Shown here: positions 26,521-37,200 of the stretch, piece by piece | Layout: each line of letters starts with the position of its first letter | Position numbering within the stretch: position 1 is the stretch's first letter | Assembly: GCA_017979445.1 (NCBI GenBank) | Contig: CM030713.1 | Location: 30,533,915 to 30,597,914, forward strand | From: Akebia trifoliata | Taxonomy: Eukaryota; Streptophyta; Magnoliopsida; Ranunculales; Lardizabalaceae | Direction of reading: 5' to 3' | Length of the DNA stretch: 64,000 nucleotides | The notes under the pieces: model-generated | What the model saw: the letters and a program-made list of their open reading frames with translations, nothing else | What the model was told of the DNA's origin: nothing | Database searches by the model: none | Position numbers and translations under genes: made by a program

Positions 26521-26640
26521 AATGCTGGGGACCTCATTTCACACTCCTTGACGTGAAAGTGTATACGAACCATAGATGCTTTTCATCGAGACACGAGTGA
26601 AAAAGAATCTATGGTTCCTTATCCACTTTCACGTCAGTAA
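26521..26640. repeat. Shared-core hairpin MITE in the guanylate kinase promoter
   Basis: The arms TGACGTGAAAGTGTATACGA (26549 onward) and ATCCACTTTCACGTCA (ending 26636) are inverted. The loop holds CCATAGATGCTTTTCATCGA and AGAATCTATGGTTCC. Its right edge is 130 bp from the kinase ATG, so it lies in the promoter or leader. Confidence 0.75.
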
Positions 26641-26769
26641 GTGCGATTTGCACGGGGTGGTGGGATTGGATTACACTATTACAGCATCCTCTATGTATCT
26701 GAAGCTAGGGTTAGGGCATCAAGACTCAAGAGTTGCAGACTGAGCGAGAGCTTTAATGGCAATGAGAAG

Positions 26770-27720
26770 ATGGGAAGGGCGGTTATGAACCTTCAGAGCT
26801 CATCACAATCACCTTCGATGATCTTTCGAAGATTCTTCACCTCTCTCGGCCGATCAAGCTTACATCCTTATCTCTTCCGCAGAGAAATCTCCACTCCTCT
26901 CTCGGTTTCTCCACAATTAGTTCGAAACCAGTTCAGATTCAGAACCGGATCCCAAAGAGAGATCTCTAGATCTCCTTCTCTCATGGCTTCAGATTGCAGA
27001 CTGAGCGATGCCAAGAGATCTTCCATCGTCCCCTTGCCGCCTATAACAGCAGAAAAATCCGAATTATTAAGAGGTCTCGAATCAGTTTTGGGTTCCCCCT
27101 TCAGTTCTGACCCTCTAACACCTCCACCAAACCCTCTAATCATCGTTATTAGCGGACCTAGTGGAGTCGGCAAAGATGCTGTAATCAAGAAATTACGCGA
27201 AGTTCGTGAAGGAATCCATTTTGTTGTTACGGCAACAAGTCGATCGAAGCGACCTGGTGAAGTAGAAGGGAAAGATTACTACTTTGTTACTAAAGAACAG
27301 TTTCTTTCAATGGTTGAGAGAAACGAACTCTTAGAATACGCTCTTGTATATGGAGATTACAAGGGAATTCCGAAGCAACAGATTCGAGATTTCATGTCTA
27401 AGGGGTTCGATATCGTTCTTAGGGTGGACATTCAAGGGGCAGCCACCTTGAAATCCATTCTTGGTGATTCAGCCATTTTCATTTTTCTTGTAGCAGAGAG
27501 TGAATCTGCACTCGTAAGGAGACTTGTCGATCGTAAAACAGAGACCACGGATACGCTCCTTGTGAGGATTGCCACGGCTCGCGAAGAAGTGAAACATGTC
27601 AAGAACTTTGATTATGTGGTGGTGAATGCAGAAGGAAAGCTTGAGAGTGCGGTTAAGACCGTGGAGTCTATCATTGATGCGGAAAAAGCTAGAGTCAGGA
27701 AACGGTCTGCTGTGATCTAG
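26770..27720 (+). CDS. Guanylate kinase, organelle-targeted type
   Basis: It converts GMP and ATP to GDP and ADP in guanine nucleotide synthesis. The intronless frame encodes 316 residues. The first 70 or so are rich in Ser, Arg and Phe and poor in acids ([20 protein letters not shown]), as in a plastid or mitochondrial transit peptide. The catalytic domain starts near 121 with the P-loop [11 protein letters not shown] (GPSGVGK at 129-135). GMP-binding [16 protein letters not shown] (157-172) and the VDIQGA element (219-224) follow. The frame is open upstream to 26641 without an ATG, so I take the ATG at 26770; a second in-frame ATG (MASDCRLSD, residue 72) could give a shorter form. The closest match I recall is the plant organellar guanylate kinase (Arabidopsis GK3). 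Plastid versus mitochondrion cannot be decided by eye. Confidence 0.93.
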   Translation: MGRAVMNLQSSSQSPSMIFRRFFTSLGRSSLHPYLFRREISTPLSVSPQLVRNQFRFRTGSQREISRSPSLMASDCRLSDAKRSSIVPLPPITAEKSELLRGLESVLGSPFSSDPLTPPPNPLIIVISGPSGVGKDAVIKKLREVREGIHFVVTATSRSKRPGEVEGKDYYFVTKEQFLSMVERNELLEYALVYGDYKGIPKQQIRDFMSKGFDIVLRVDIQGAATLKSILGDSAIFIFLVAESESALVRRLVDRKTETTDTLLVRIATAREEVKHVKNFDYVVVNAEGKLESAVKTVESIIDAEKARVRKRSAVI

Positions 27721-27952
27721 TTTGTATAGAGGTTAGATTGTTACTTCTAAGCATTCTTTCTTTATCAAAATCTGTTCTTGAAACTGTTTCCTGATTCCCC
27801 AATTGTAGGTTTTCTATGGCTTAACGGTTAAATTTGGCTGCCTAATGGTCTTTTTTATCTCTTATTCTTGCAATTCTTTAAAAGCCCCCTTTTGGATCAG
27901 TTATCAAGCTATGTTAGTCAGCTGGGTGAATGCATCACACACTAAGTTTATA

Positions 27953-28286
27953 AGAGCAACTCAATGGAGCCGTTAAAAAGCAACCACTAAAGGGGCCAAC
28001 GTAGGACCTTTACTTACAAACAAACCCCCCTAGCTAACTACGATCTCTATCATACAGGTTAAAACTCCCACTTCCTCCACACTGGTCCCACACCCCACCT
28101 CCCATATATATTTTTTTTAAATTTCGGATGGGTTGGATGCCGAAGTGACTAGCTAAAGTTAACAATGTGTTTGAAGTTTGACACACTAAAAAGTGTTTTT
28201 GGCTAGTCCATTGGAGCAAAAAAACAAAGAAAAGTTAGTGGATCTGACGCAAGCAGACCCACAAATAGCTCCATTGTAAATGCTCT
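27953..28286. repeat. MITE with AGAGCA...CAATGGAGC inverted ends
   Basis: The left end, AGAGCAACTCAATGGAGC, pairs with the right end, which reads back as AGAGCATTTACAATGGAGC. An internal GTCCATTGGAGC suggests a nested or compound structure. It lies about 230 bp downstream of the guanylate kinase stop. The class is uncertain. Confidence 0.65.
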
Positions 28287-28350
28287 ACGAATGATGAATT
28301 CACCATTGTCATTTGAAACTAGAATAACTTGATGTACATAAAAATCGTTT

Positions 28351-28514
28351 CACAAAAGTAAAATGCCTGCATTTTTAGATGGTGTTCCAAGTAGAAGCAA
28401 AAGAAGAATAAAATTCTAACACCAACCTGTGTTCACAAAAGTAAAATGCCTGCATTTTTAGATGGCGTTCTAAGTAGAAGCAAAAGAAGAATACAATACT
28501 AGCACCACCTGTGG
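28351..28514. repeat. Two direct copies of an 82-bp unit
   Basis: TCACAAAAGTAAAATGCCTG opens both copies (28351 and 28434), and both continue through ATTTTTAGATGG and AAGCAAAAGAAGAATA. Only a few substitutions separate them, so the duplication is fairly recent. Confidence 0.8.
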
Positions 28515-29096
28515 ATTTTAATTTAGTAATTTATCCGACATATTTGGATTCTTCTAAACATTATTGAGTTATTAAATTTGCCAGGATAATGCAATACTTC
28601 CTATGCATTTTCAGAATTTCAGTGGAATATTATCTGGTTCTAATGCCCTTTCCGTATTTATGTTTGCTAGATCTGCTTTCACACTCAATACCATAATACT
28701 ACAAAAGTATTTCTGCCTTCGACTCTCCTATGTATCTCCTCATTGTCACAAGCCGTGAATGTGTTCTTTATTTAATACTTTCTGAAACTAACTCCCACAC
28801 CTTTCTTTAATCGCTTCATATTGTAATAAGGTGTTTCATCCTTTCCCTTAATACATCTAACACGGTCTAGGTCTTTAGTCATCCTTTCTCTAATGCGTGC
28901 CTATTTGTAGACATCTTTTTCGCCCTCCTGGTCCCTCTCCTATTATGTAGATCACCACATGTTCTTTCTTTTTGTTTGTTTCTAGAAATTGGCCAAGAAT
29001 TGGATTTTTCTGTTAGTGAACCTTTGAATCTTGTCATTCGACCACTGAGCTTCCTTATGTGAATATTTTTTCCTTTCTCTGTTTACATTTAGCTTT
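28515..29096. other. Intergenic DNA, nothing recognised
   Basis: C/T-rich AT-biased sequence without coding or repeat structure that I can name. Confidence 0.4.
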
Positions 29097-29620
29097 TTGA
29101 TAAGTATAAATTTATTATAAAAACAAGGAAGAATGTACAAAGGTAGTCGAGGTGACCAACCTTACATTGGGGGCAAAAAGAAAACTAGGAAGAGCAGAAG
29201 GACTTCCACCTAAAAACAAATTCATAAAAAATACATCTTTGAACTCAATGAACATTTTACACCAAAAGAATAACAGTCCTAGGATGAGGATTCCGTTCCT
29301 TTGAAAACTCTCCTATTTTTCTCCAACACACTGCAAATGGGAGGATACTCCACAGCATCTTCTTCTTCCTAGAGAACAATCCCAGCTTTGAAGAAAAGAC
29401 AAGGCCAAATTTGGAAACACCCAGCTTAAGCTAAAGAGCAAAAAGAAGTAAGACCAGAGGGACGAGGAAAGAAGACAATGCAACAAGATATGGGCCACTG
29501 ACTCCTCACTTGATTTACACAAACAATAGAAGTTTGGTGATACAAAGCCTCTTTTAATGAGGTGATCCATAGTGAGAATCCTGTCATGCATAGTTTGGTG
29601 ACTTGACAAGTCTTGCTATT
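29097..29620 (-). mobile_element. 3' fragment of an L1-type LINE (zf-RVT end)
   Basis: On the minus strand a broken frame encodes RILTMDHLIKRGFVSPNFYC, CKSSEESVAHILLHC and a following LWSYFF. This is the Cys/His zf-RVT tail found at the end of plant L1 ORF2. It ends leftward in a TTTTTGATAAGTATAA stretch, as the other two L1 copies here do. It is truncated 5' and not functional. Confidence 0.75.
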
Positions 29621-30606
29621 ATGCTAAAACACCTAGTTTAGGGCATGTTTACTGCAGGGTTTGGGTGTATATCAATTGTGTTAATAAGTTAAGTCTTGGC
29701 ATAGCTAACGAGAAACCCCCTCTTGATGGAGAAAGCAATGGTTAAAGATGGCAACAAAAAATATGTTGATGCAAGATAAATACAAAGACTAGTGTCAAAT
29801 CTATTTCAAAGATATTGTTTTAGAGGTGGAAGAACTTTTGTGGGGATTTGGTATTTGGATTCTCTGTAGTTGAGTTCTTCCAATATTCTGATTGATCTTA
29901 CCTATCAAAAAATATTCTGATCGACCTCACAGGGTTTCACTTTGAATTCATTCATTGCAACCCAAGACAGGTTTTTCACATGTGGTGTTTGAAATCGCTG
30001 CAGTTTGGCGCTTGTGAACCTTCTGTACTACTTCAATGGGGAAATTCCCTAGCGCAATGGAACCTCTCTGGACATGAACTATGAAGTGCCTTGGATTATA
30101 GTTGCTATAAAATCCTTCCAAACATGGTTGTTATTCTTTTTTGGATGGATAAATCTATGGTTGGAGTATATTGCAGCTCGTAGTGATGTTTAGAAACACA
30201 ACTGAAAGGTGGTGGCGGTCGGGGGGGGGGGGGGGGTGTTGCAATATTGGTACGTTTTGATTAGTTGATTGTTGGTTTAAAACCTAAAGGAACACCAAGT
30301 GGGCATGGTTAAGATAAATTCCATCAATTCCATCTGTACATTGGTGTATGTCTTAGGGTCCAGCAATTGATTGACTTCATCTAGGCCATGTTGAAATTTT
30401 GATTCTTGACCAGTCACAAACCCACCCAAGCTAGCCATGCATGAATTGATTGCAAAATATCAGGAAAAAAACCCTTCTAACTTAGTTGTATTCAGATTTT
30501 TTTTTTGTGTGTAAAATTCACCAAGTTTTGAACTTGGTCGAATTATACATGTTTATTAAAAATCCCACACCTTTTTACAGAAAAAGAAAGTTAGGTACAT
30601 TATCTT
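29621..30606. other. Intergenic DNA with a poly-G run
   Basis: A run of 16 G occupies 30221-30236. No gene is seen. The part nearest 30606 is probably the phytocyanin 3' UTR. Confidence 0.45.
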
Positions 30607-32161
30607 CTAGATGAATAATGAAACCAAAAACGATAATAGACTGGCAATCACACCAAAATTATGTATCGGATTGGCTGAGGATTTAGGTCCCGAGGCATCT
30701 GCAGGTCCCGAGGCTTCCGCAGAACCAGTACCGGCAGAGCCCAGTCCCGTGGTTACTGTGATGCTGAGCTTTTGGCCAGCCTCACAGTGGGTCCCTACGG
30801 CACAATAGTAATAGTGTTCACCAACTTCAGTAAGGTCCACGATCAAGGGGCCTTTATAGTACATCTCAATCACTTTGTCCTGAGTGCATGCATCAAACTC
30901 TTTCTTACCAACCTCTAGCACATTGTGAACGCCTGTCGTGAACGGGAACACTGCAACCCGGCCATAAGGAGATTAGTGAAAATTAGAACTCAAAATCATA
31001 AATATATTAAGCTGAGAGTTTCCTGGGCTGTCACTTCAGGCTTTGAAACCTGTAGCCATGTATTTTACATGTTGCAGCTGAGGTTGGTTAGACCACCTGG
31101 TCCACCTGTTCCACCACCTTTTTTAGATGTAAAGAAGTTATATCAGTTGTTATTGGCTTAAAAAAGTTATAAATGAAATTTTTTTTTATTCATTTATTTC
31201 ACGACTTTTAAAAATGAACTTATTGTATTGAAATGATCATATGATGGTAACAATGACTGATATAAGCACCTATATCTTTTTATAAAATATAATGTTCACG
31301 AGTTATTATAAAGCAAGGGAATTAGTTGTTTATTAGCCCATTATATACTCATTGTAGACCTCTGATCACAAAGTTTTTTTTACCCGTACTTAGTGTGCAG
31401 ATGCATGTTGAGAATAATTGTTTATTGCATTTGTTTATATTTGATGGATTGATTTATTTATTTAGACCTCCTCTGAAACACCTAGGCCTTGCTCAATACA
31501 CCTTCATTTCACAACTGAAGGCATCAAGCATGGTTGAATTTGGTGGCTGTTGCTTCTCCTATGTACATTTGATCATGTTCTAGTGGAAAGAATATGCAAG
31601 ATAAAATTAGAAATGAATACATTTTATAAAATGTAGGAGCAGTTCGAATCGACAATAAGTCAAGAGAAAGTCGGTTGAGATAGTTTGGGCATGTTCAATG
31701 AAGGTTGATTATACAGCCTCAATGCACAAGTAGAAAGCTCTAGAAGAGTGAGGGGAAGGCCCAAAGGAGCGGGGGATATAGATAGTTAAAAGCCGGTGTG
31801 AACACAGTTTTAATAACAGAAGGTTAAATTGAATAGAGGAACATGAGTCATTTAGCCGACCCCAAATCTTTGGGACAAGTCTTTGATGATGATGATATGC
31901 ATGATACTCTATGTTGTATGGCAATCACAATGTCCATGTTAAGATCCGTTTGAGGTCAACAAATTTTCCTCAAAACTTACCCAGTTTGTCGCCGATTCCG
32001 AATGTTCTTGGTTTAGCCCAGTCTTGATAGTAGGAGAGGTTCTTGGGAACGTTCCAGCCTAAGCTCCCTCCAACAATGTGATCCATTGCACTCACTGGGG
32101 CCGTTATAGCACAACCCAATGCTACCAGGAGAAGAAACAAGAAGATGTGTGTTCTTGCCAT
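30607..32161 (-). CDS. Phytocyanin (stellacyanin-type blue copper protein), GPI-anchored
   Basis: A secreted, membrane-tethered type I copper protein proposed to carry electrons at the cell surface. Two exons (32161-31981 and 30950-30607) give 174 residues, with the single intron where phytocyanin genes usually have it (after GDKL). Residues 1-25 are a signal peptide (MARTHIFLFLLLVALG..VSA). The cupredoxin domain spans about 26-128. The copper ligands fit H69, C110, H115 and Q120, with C82 and C116 placed for the disulfide. Gln at the axial position is the stellacyanin/mavicyanin state; uclacyanins have Met. A Ser/Gly/Pro/Ala linker (129-155) and a hydrophobic tail (159-174) suggest an AGP-like spacer and GPI signal. 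The start is the ATG before ARTHIF, because upstream in-frame codons give no ATG. Confidence 0.92.
31620..31905 (+). mobile_element. RTE-type LINE 3' tail in the phytocyanin intron
   Basis: A decayed frame resembles the RTE C terminus (an EIVWACSMKVDY-like stretch for the usual LRWFGHV, then a GEGPKERG-like stretch). It is followed by GACCCCAAATCTTTGGGACA and a GATGATGATGAT microsatellite, the usual RTE 3' end. It runs antisense to the host gene. Confidence 0.6.
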
Positions 32162-32229
32162 TTGTCCTGGCTTGATGGGCGTGCGAATGAGTTGAAGGAA
32201 GGTGAGGTTCCCTTCAATCAAATCTAGAA

Positions 32230-33700
32230 GAGAGATGAATTGGGCAAATGAATGGTTTTTCTTTAAGTAATGTTCATGGTTACCACTTACTACTATTATT
32301 AGCTTCAGCCTTTCTTTTGTTTTCCATTCATGTTGAAAAAGTCAAGGGTACTTATAATTGGAAATTATAGTTAATTCTTTGTGGTGGGTTTTGTCCTCTA
32401 TATTTAGAGAGCTTGGCCTCTTATCTGTAATATTTTTTTTGGTTGGCTGCTTCAGATTTTAGACATTGTTGCGTTTTGGTGAATGTTTTCTCTATGTGAT
32501 GACATGCATTACTTGACCTTGGACTTCTCTTATTGACTGACAAAAAGTGCCGTAAATACCCTCAACTTCAACCTTCAGCCACCCGCCCCCCCTCCCACCA
32601 AAAAATCAAAATAATGAATACCAGTCATCTTCAACCTCTCCGATACGAGTGAAAAAGCATCTATGGTTCCTATCCACTTTCATGTGAAGATGTGAGATAT
32701 GAGGTCCAATCTTAAGGTCACTCCAACATGACAACAATTTTTGGTTGGTGAACATGTGAAATATCTCACATTTTCAAAGTGATGATATACCCATGACCAT
32801 GGTCTTCAGAGAGGCAGAGGAAATGATCCAAATGCCACCCTTGTTCAATTTCTAGTCAGAAAAAGAACACGATTCTTTCTAAATAGGTGTCTTCTTCAAT
32901 TTCTAGGGTAAAAGAAAAACTTTAAATAATTTTTTGGCAGAATTAAAGAAGATGAATATGTATAAAAAGAGAAACCTACAATTTTTGGCAAAAAATGGAA
33001 AATAGGATTTAGTTGTTTAAAAAATAATATTAAGATTCTATTTACTTTGTCCTTCAAAGCTCAAGAAATGATAGAATTTCTGTGTTGTGTGTGTGTGTGT
33101 GTTGGGAATCGGAGAAGATGAATTATTAAGAGAATATTTTGGCAAAAGGTTGAAAATGAGATCACCTGAAAAATGTCTTACCAGCGGAAAAAGATACTTT
33201 TGGAGAAAAATTATGGGTGGGTTTCGTAGTGAAAAATCAAGAGATTTTGGCTAGAAATTGAAGTAGTCACCAAAGTCATTTTTTAAGTCTCTCAAAGGAG
33301 ACTGCAGTCAAGGGGTATGTTCCAGATATTTTTTAAGCCTCATCTTCAACAATAAGATTTTATTTCCTTCAATTTTTAAGACCACAAGAAAGATGAATGA
33401 TTTTTTTGAGATGATGGAATTTTGAATAGATAAAAAAATCATAGTTTTCAACACGAGTTTGAATAAAAGGGTATTTAGGTCATTAGTGATTAGTCTTCCA
33501 GACTAGACTGAGGTCCTCGGGGTATTTTATTATTATGAAAGTACAGGGGTATAAAAAAATATTCACCAAAAGATGGAGGACTAAGTCTAAATCACCCATA
33601 AAAATTAAAAAATAATTTTTTTCATGCTGTGGGCGTGTACGAAGTCCATCGGTGCCGTTGTTTCATTCATTTTAAGATAGAAAAAGCGCTCTAGCGAGTA
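32230..33700. other. Intergenic DNA with MITE and dispersed-repeat debris
   Basis: The right half of a shared-core MITE lies at about 32637-32745 (AAAAGCATCTATGGTTCC, CCACTTTCATGTGAAG). A plus copy of the TGATGACAT family begins near 32785 and minus copies occur near 33300 and 33510, so 32770-33540 may be one decayed element. A (GT)n run lies near 33084-33102. No gene is seen. Confidence 0.5.
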
Positions 33701-33855
33701 GCGAGCGAAGGCTTCTAGCTTTTTTCCAACAACCAAACAGAAGGAAAACCTTGTGGAAATTTACCTCATTTGAGCTTCGATTTGGGGTTTTTTGTTTGAT
33801 ATCTGATTCTAAACCCTAGAAGACCTAACTTTGATTTTTCAACAACGCAGAATCC

Positions 33856-36800
33856 ATGGAAGTACCTCGGCCTCAGCCCGTTTGCGCACAAGAAGCTCTG
33901 GATCTGCTCAACTGCGTCACTGAAACAGATTTCGATCAGGAAAAATGTCTCCGCTTCTTGAACTCTTTGCGAGACTGCGTGCTCAACAAGGTCTGTTTCT
34001 CTCACAACTTCGGTTTCTTTATGGATCGATATGTGACTAATCTAAGTCTGTTCTATCGATATGGCAATTTGAAGACATTTAGGAAAATTTTGGTTTCTGC
34101 TTTTGTATGATTGCTGAGATTTTTTTATTTTTTTTTCAGAAAATAAATTTTTTCTTCAAACAATAAATTCTCTACTGATCAGAGCCAACCTAGAAATTAT
34201 CCGGGAGGCTTCTAGGTGGAACCTTAGATTATTTTGGGATTTCTAAGAACATGTCAATTGAATCCCTGTGGTAATTAGTTCTATACTTCATTTTCATTAT
34301 CCAATTCCTAACTATTGAATTGTGAACCTGTTTAGCGGTTTTGGTTGTCAACTTAGGCTAGTTTCATGTAATTTCAGTAAGTTGTGGTCTTGTGGAGAAT
34401 CCTCACGAGGATTGAACCAAATTGCCAATTAGTGTTTCTTTTGTTTGTAATTTAATAATTTTTTGCTTCAAACTGGACCAAAAAGAAAGTGGATTGTGGT
34501 AATGAGAATGGATGTGATCACACTGGAATTAACAAAAAGACATGGTTTTAGAAAAAATTGAAAGAAGGAACAATTCGTAAGGATGACCCCACATTTTTGG
34601 AACAAAACTTTGATGATGATGATGGCAGCTTCAAACTGCATATTTCCTTTTGTCCTTGAGTGTCATATGTTTTATTGGAAGGTGTTAGTTGTTTCAGGTG
34701 AAGCTATGGTTTCAATTCTAGTTATTAGAGAAGAATGATGTGGAAATTGATTTGTAATATTTGTTTAGGTATTTTTGGTTGTTGATTTTATCTGTTATTT
34801 CCGAAATTAAAATGGAATGTTTCTACTTAGAAAAATAATAGAGAAAAGAAGAAGAACCTTTATATGGTTTGTATTGGCTTAAAAGAGAAAGCATACAGTA
34901 AAGTGCCTAGAGAACTAATTTGGTTTATAGGAAAAGGAGGAAGTCTTGAATGGATACATTGACATAATTAAGGACGCATATGAGGGTCGTGACAAGTGTG
35001 AGGGCAAGTGGAGAGGAGACGGATGAGTTCTCAGTTACAATTGGTTTACATTAGGGATCGACTTTAAGTCCGTATTTGTTTGCTCTAGTTATAAATGAAG
35101 TAATTGTTCATATTCTTTATATATATATTGCGGGTATAGCCACCCTTCGGGGTGGGACTAATCCCACAGTCACACGCACCGCCCCTTCGGAAAGTCCTAC
35201 ATGCAACAAGTTGAGTCGAGGGTCACTTGGACCTTGGAGGGTGGCCCCAAAGAATTCATAGCTTCGTGGGGTTTCGAACGGTTTACCTACCTTTCCTGAG
35301 GAGCTTATCAAGACTTGGCTTGCCACTAGGCCAACCCCTTGGGGTTGAAGTAATTGCTCATATTCAAGATCACACATCTTTTTTTTTGAAAAGTATAATA
35401 TAATTCAAGGAGAAAGAAAAACAGCATACAAGGAGGCCGAGAAAGCCTCATAGAAAGCAACAAAGAAGAAGAGCAAACAACATCAATGATTACATAAAGA
35501 GTTCCATCTAAAAACAAAATCATCAAACGAAGTTCCCACGAACTCTATATTTTGTTTGGACCAAAGGTATAAGAAGCCCAAAATCTCTAAAAAACTTGTA
35601 TGAGAGCTTCTAATCTTGCCATTAAACACCCTGTTATTCCTTTCATTCTAATCACACATCTTGATGTATGTTAAGGGCAGATCATGTAGTATTAGTTGAT
35701 GACACTAGAGAGGGAATCATCACAAATCTAGAATATCAGTGATAGATGTTGGAGTTGATAGACTTTATAGTAAGTAGAACCAAGATCGACTATGTGGGGT
35801 GTAAAGTTAGCATTGACAACTAAAAGTATGAATATCCAGTTAAAATTGATGGTCTAGAAATACACTGAAGTGGCCTCTTTCATAATCTTGGGGCCTTTAT
35901 ACGTAAGGATGGAGAGATTGAGGAAGATATTGCCATAGAGTTAGATTGTCCGATGTGAATTTTTCGGTATTGCATCTACATATAGAGACAAATTACAGCA
36001 CAAAACTCACTAACTGCCTGCCTTGCTACTTTTCTGGTTTGGCTTTGAGAGCTTCAACTCTTATTCCCAATGCCCTTTCAGTTTTTGTCCTATTCTTTTA
36101 ATTCAGCCAATTCTCTTGATTTGCCTTTGTTATTGTTTTTCTCATCCTCATTTTTACATGCTTCATAATTTTTCCTTCTCTTGCTGTATTTAAAATATTT
36201 TTGGAACACTAGAAATCCTTTGGCTTGTGTGAAGATCGAATGGCTATCTCTGTCATGGTATAGAGGTCAATATACATATTCTGATCAGCCTTTTGCTTTT
36301 ATTTTTATTTTTTTAAGGTTAAAAATGGTCAAATTAGGTAATTACTGATATTTTTAGAACAGAAATGATTAGGTCAAAAGCGTATGTTTGTGTTTGGAGG
36401 TGGACCTCATGGTGGACGAAACTGGTGAACCAGTTTCGACGTCACCTTTTTATTTTTCTTTATTGAGCAAAAGAAATCTCTCCATCATCTCTTTGTGTCT
36501 CCCCCCTGCAACTCTCTCTTGCTCAAGAGCATAGTTGCACTCCAGATCTTTCTTTGTTTCTCATGCAAACAACAAAATTCTAAATTGGAGCAACCTCTTT
36601 AAGAGTATTTCTCGATTCTTTGATAAACCAAGTTGCCAGCTTGCCAAGTTGGCAAGATATTTGTGTGTTGATACCATGACCTTGGTTCAAAACCTCGCTT
36701 CATCCACTAATGACCGACCACTAACCTGATTGCTCTCTTTTTTTTTCTGAAAAAACAAAAAAAACTCTAGATTGGAACAACCACCTGGCTAAGGTGGTAA

Positions 36801-37200
36801 AGTATGTGACTGTAAACTACAATTTGGGCTCAAATTCCACTTTCATCTACTAACGACCAATGATTCACCAGATTGTGTAAAGAAAAAAAAAAAACCTCAG
36901 CAAGTTAATAATATGGTTGATAAGAACTTGAATATATATATATATTTTTTCATAATAATTAAGGATGTCTTATCCCAAAAATTAGGGATGGTTAAACGAG
37001 TCTTGTTCATTCATTCTTTTTAAGCCAATAATTATAAAAAAGATTGTTTTTGGCCATAAAGGCAGAAACTATGTTCTTACCTACTGCTAATCTATTTATT
37101 TTCTTTATTTCCTTTGTCTCTGCAGAAAGTGAAGAAATTCTCACTTGCTGATGAACAAAAACAATCAGAAACCGATCCCAATGGCAAAGAGAAGAGTTGA
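33856..37200 (+). CDS. Small twin-CX9C (CHCH) protein, probably mitochondrial intermembrane space
   Basis: Exons 33856-33990 and 37126-37200 join to 69 residues. Cysteines at 10, 20, 31 and 41 form two CX9C motifs (CAQEALDLLNC and CLRFLNSLRDC), a helical-hairpin fold held by two disulfides. Such proteins are imported and oxidised by the Mia40 relay and often serve in respiratory-chain assembly. The tail (VKKFSLADEQKQSE..KEKS) is charged. I recognise the fold but not the specific member, so I give no symbol. The intron is 3,135 bp and stacked with mobile elements (an RTE LINE, two SINE types and an L1 tail). Its splice sites (AAG|GTCTGT and CTGCAG|AAA) look intact. Without splicing the frame runs on to an 84-residue product. 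Confidence 0.88.
34560..34625 (+). mobile_element. RTE LINE 3' tail remnant
   Basis: GGATGACCCCACATTTTTGG then GAACAAAACTTTGATGATGATGATGG without the gap, matching the tail at 31850-31905. Only the terminal segment survives. Confidence 0.5.
35116..35346 (-). mobile_element. tRNA-derived SINE, 231 bp, with 19-bp target duplication
   Basis: On the minus strand it begins AACCCCAAGGGGTTGGCCTA (box A TGGCCTAGTGG) and has box B CGTTCGAAACCCC about 65 nt in. It ends in a TATATATATA-AAG tail. Flanking copies of GAAGTAATTGTTCATATTC (35097-35115 and 35347-35365) differ at one base, proving insertion into the RTE sequence. Confidence 0.88.
35381..35650 (-). mobile_element. L1 LINE 3' end, truncated, with 12-bp target duplication
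   Basis: It closely matches the last 260 bases of the large L1 at 59938 (shared ATCAATGATTACATAAAGAG, TTCCATCTAAAAAC and CCCAAAATCTCTAA). ATCACACATCTT at 35369-35380 and 35651-35662 is the duplicated target. The copy is severely 5'-truncated, as is usual for L1. Confidence 0.85.
36580..36890 (+). mobile_element. Two SINE-like tRNA-derived units in tandem
   Basis: The first (about 36580-36730) has a TTGCCAAGTTGGCAAG box A-like and a CTTGGTTCAAAACC box B-like motif. The second (about 36765-36890) has CCTGGCTAAGGTGG and TTGGGCTCAAATTCC. Both finish with CACTAATGACC/TACTAACGACC phrases. The spacing fits tRNA-derived SINE heads. The boundaries are loose. Confidence 0.5.

Larger units (their letters stand above)
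34855..35965 (+). mobile_element. Decayed RTE-type LINE reverse transcriptase, interrupted twice
   Basis: Translated pieces line up with RTE reverse transcriptase in order: a KVPRELIW-like stretch (34890), MRVVTSVRASGEETDEFSVT and LSPYLFALVINEV (34980-35100), then CMLRADHVVLVDDTREGI (about 35665-35720) and a KIDYVGCKVSID/LGAFIRKDGEIEED end. Stops and shifts abound. It is split by a SINE at 35116-35346 and an L1 tail at 35381-35650. It lies in the sense direction within the CX9C intron. Confidence 0.75.

Noticed and set aside
26641..26769. An N-terminal extension of guanylate kinase
   Set aside because: The frame is open but has no ATG, and most of it immediately follows a MITE; the ATG at 26770 begins a convincing transit peptide.
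30221..30236. Poly-G run as a functional G-quadruplex
   Set aside because: A single homopolymer with no gene context; it may also be a sequencing-sensitive length.
30611..30808. A Pro/Ala/Glu-rich plus-strand frame
   Set aside because: It is the mirror of the phytocyanin linker region on the minus strand.
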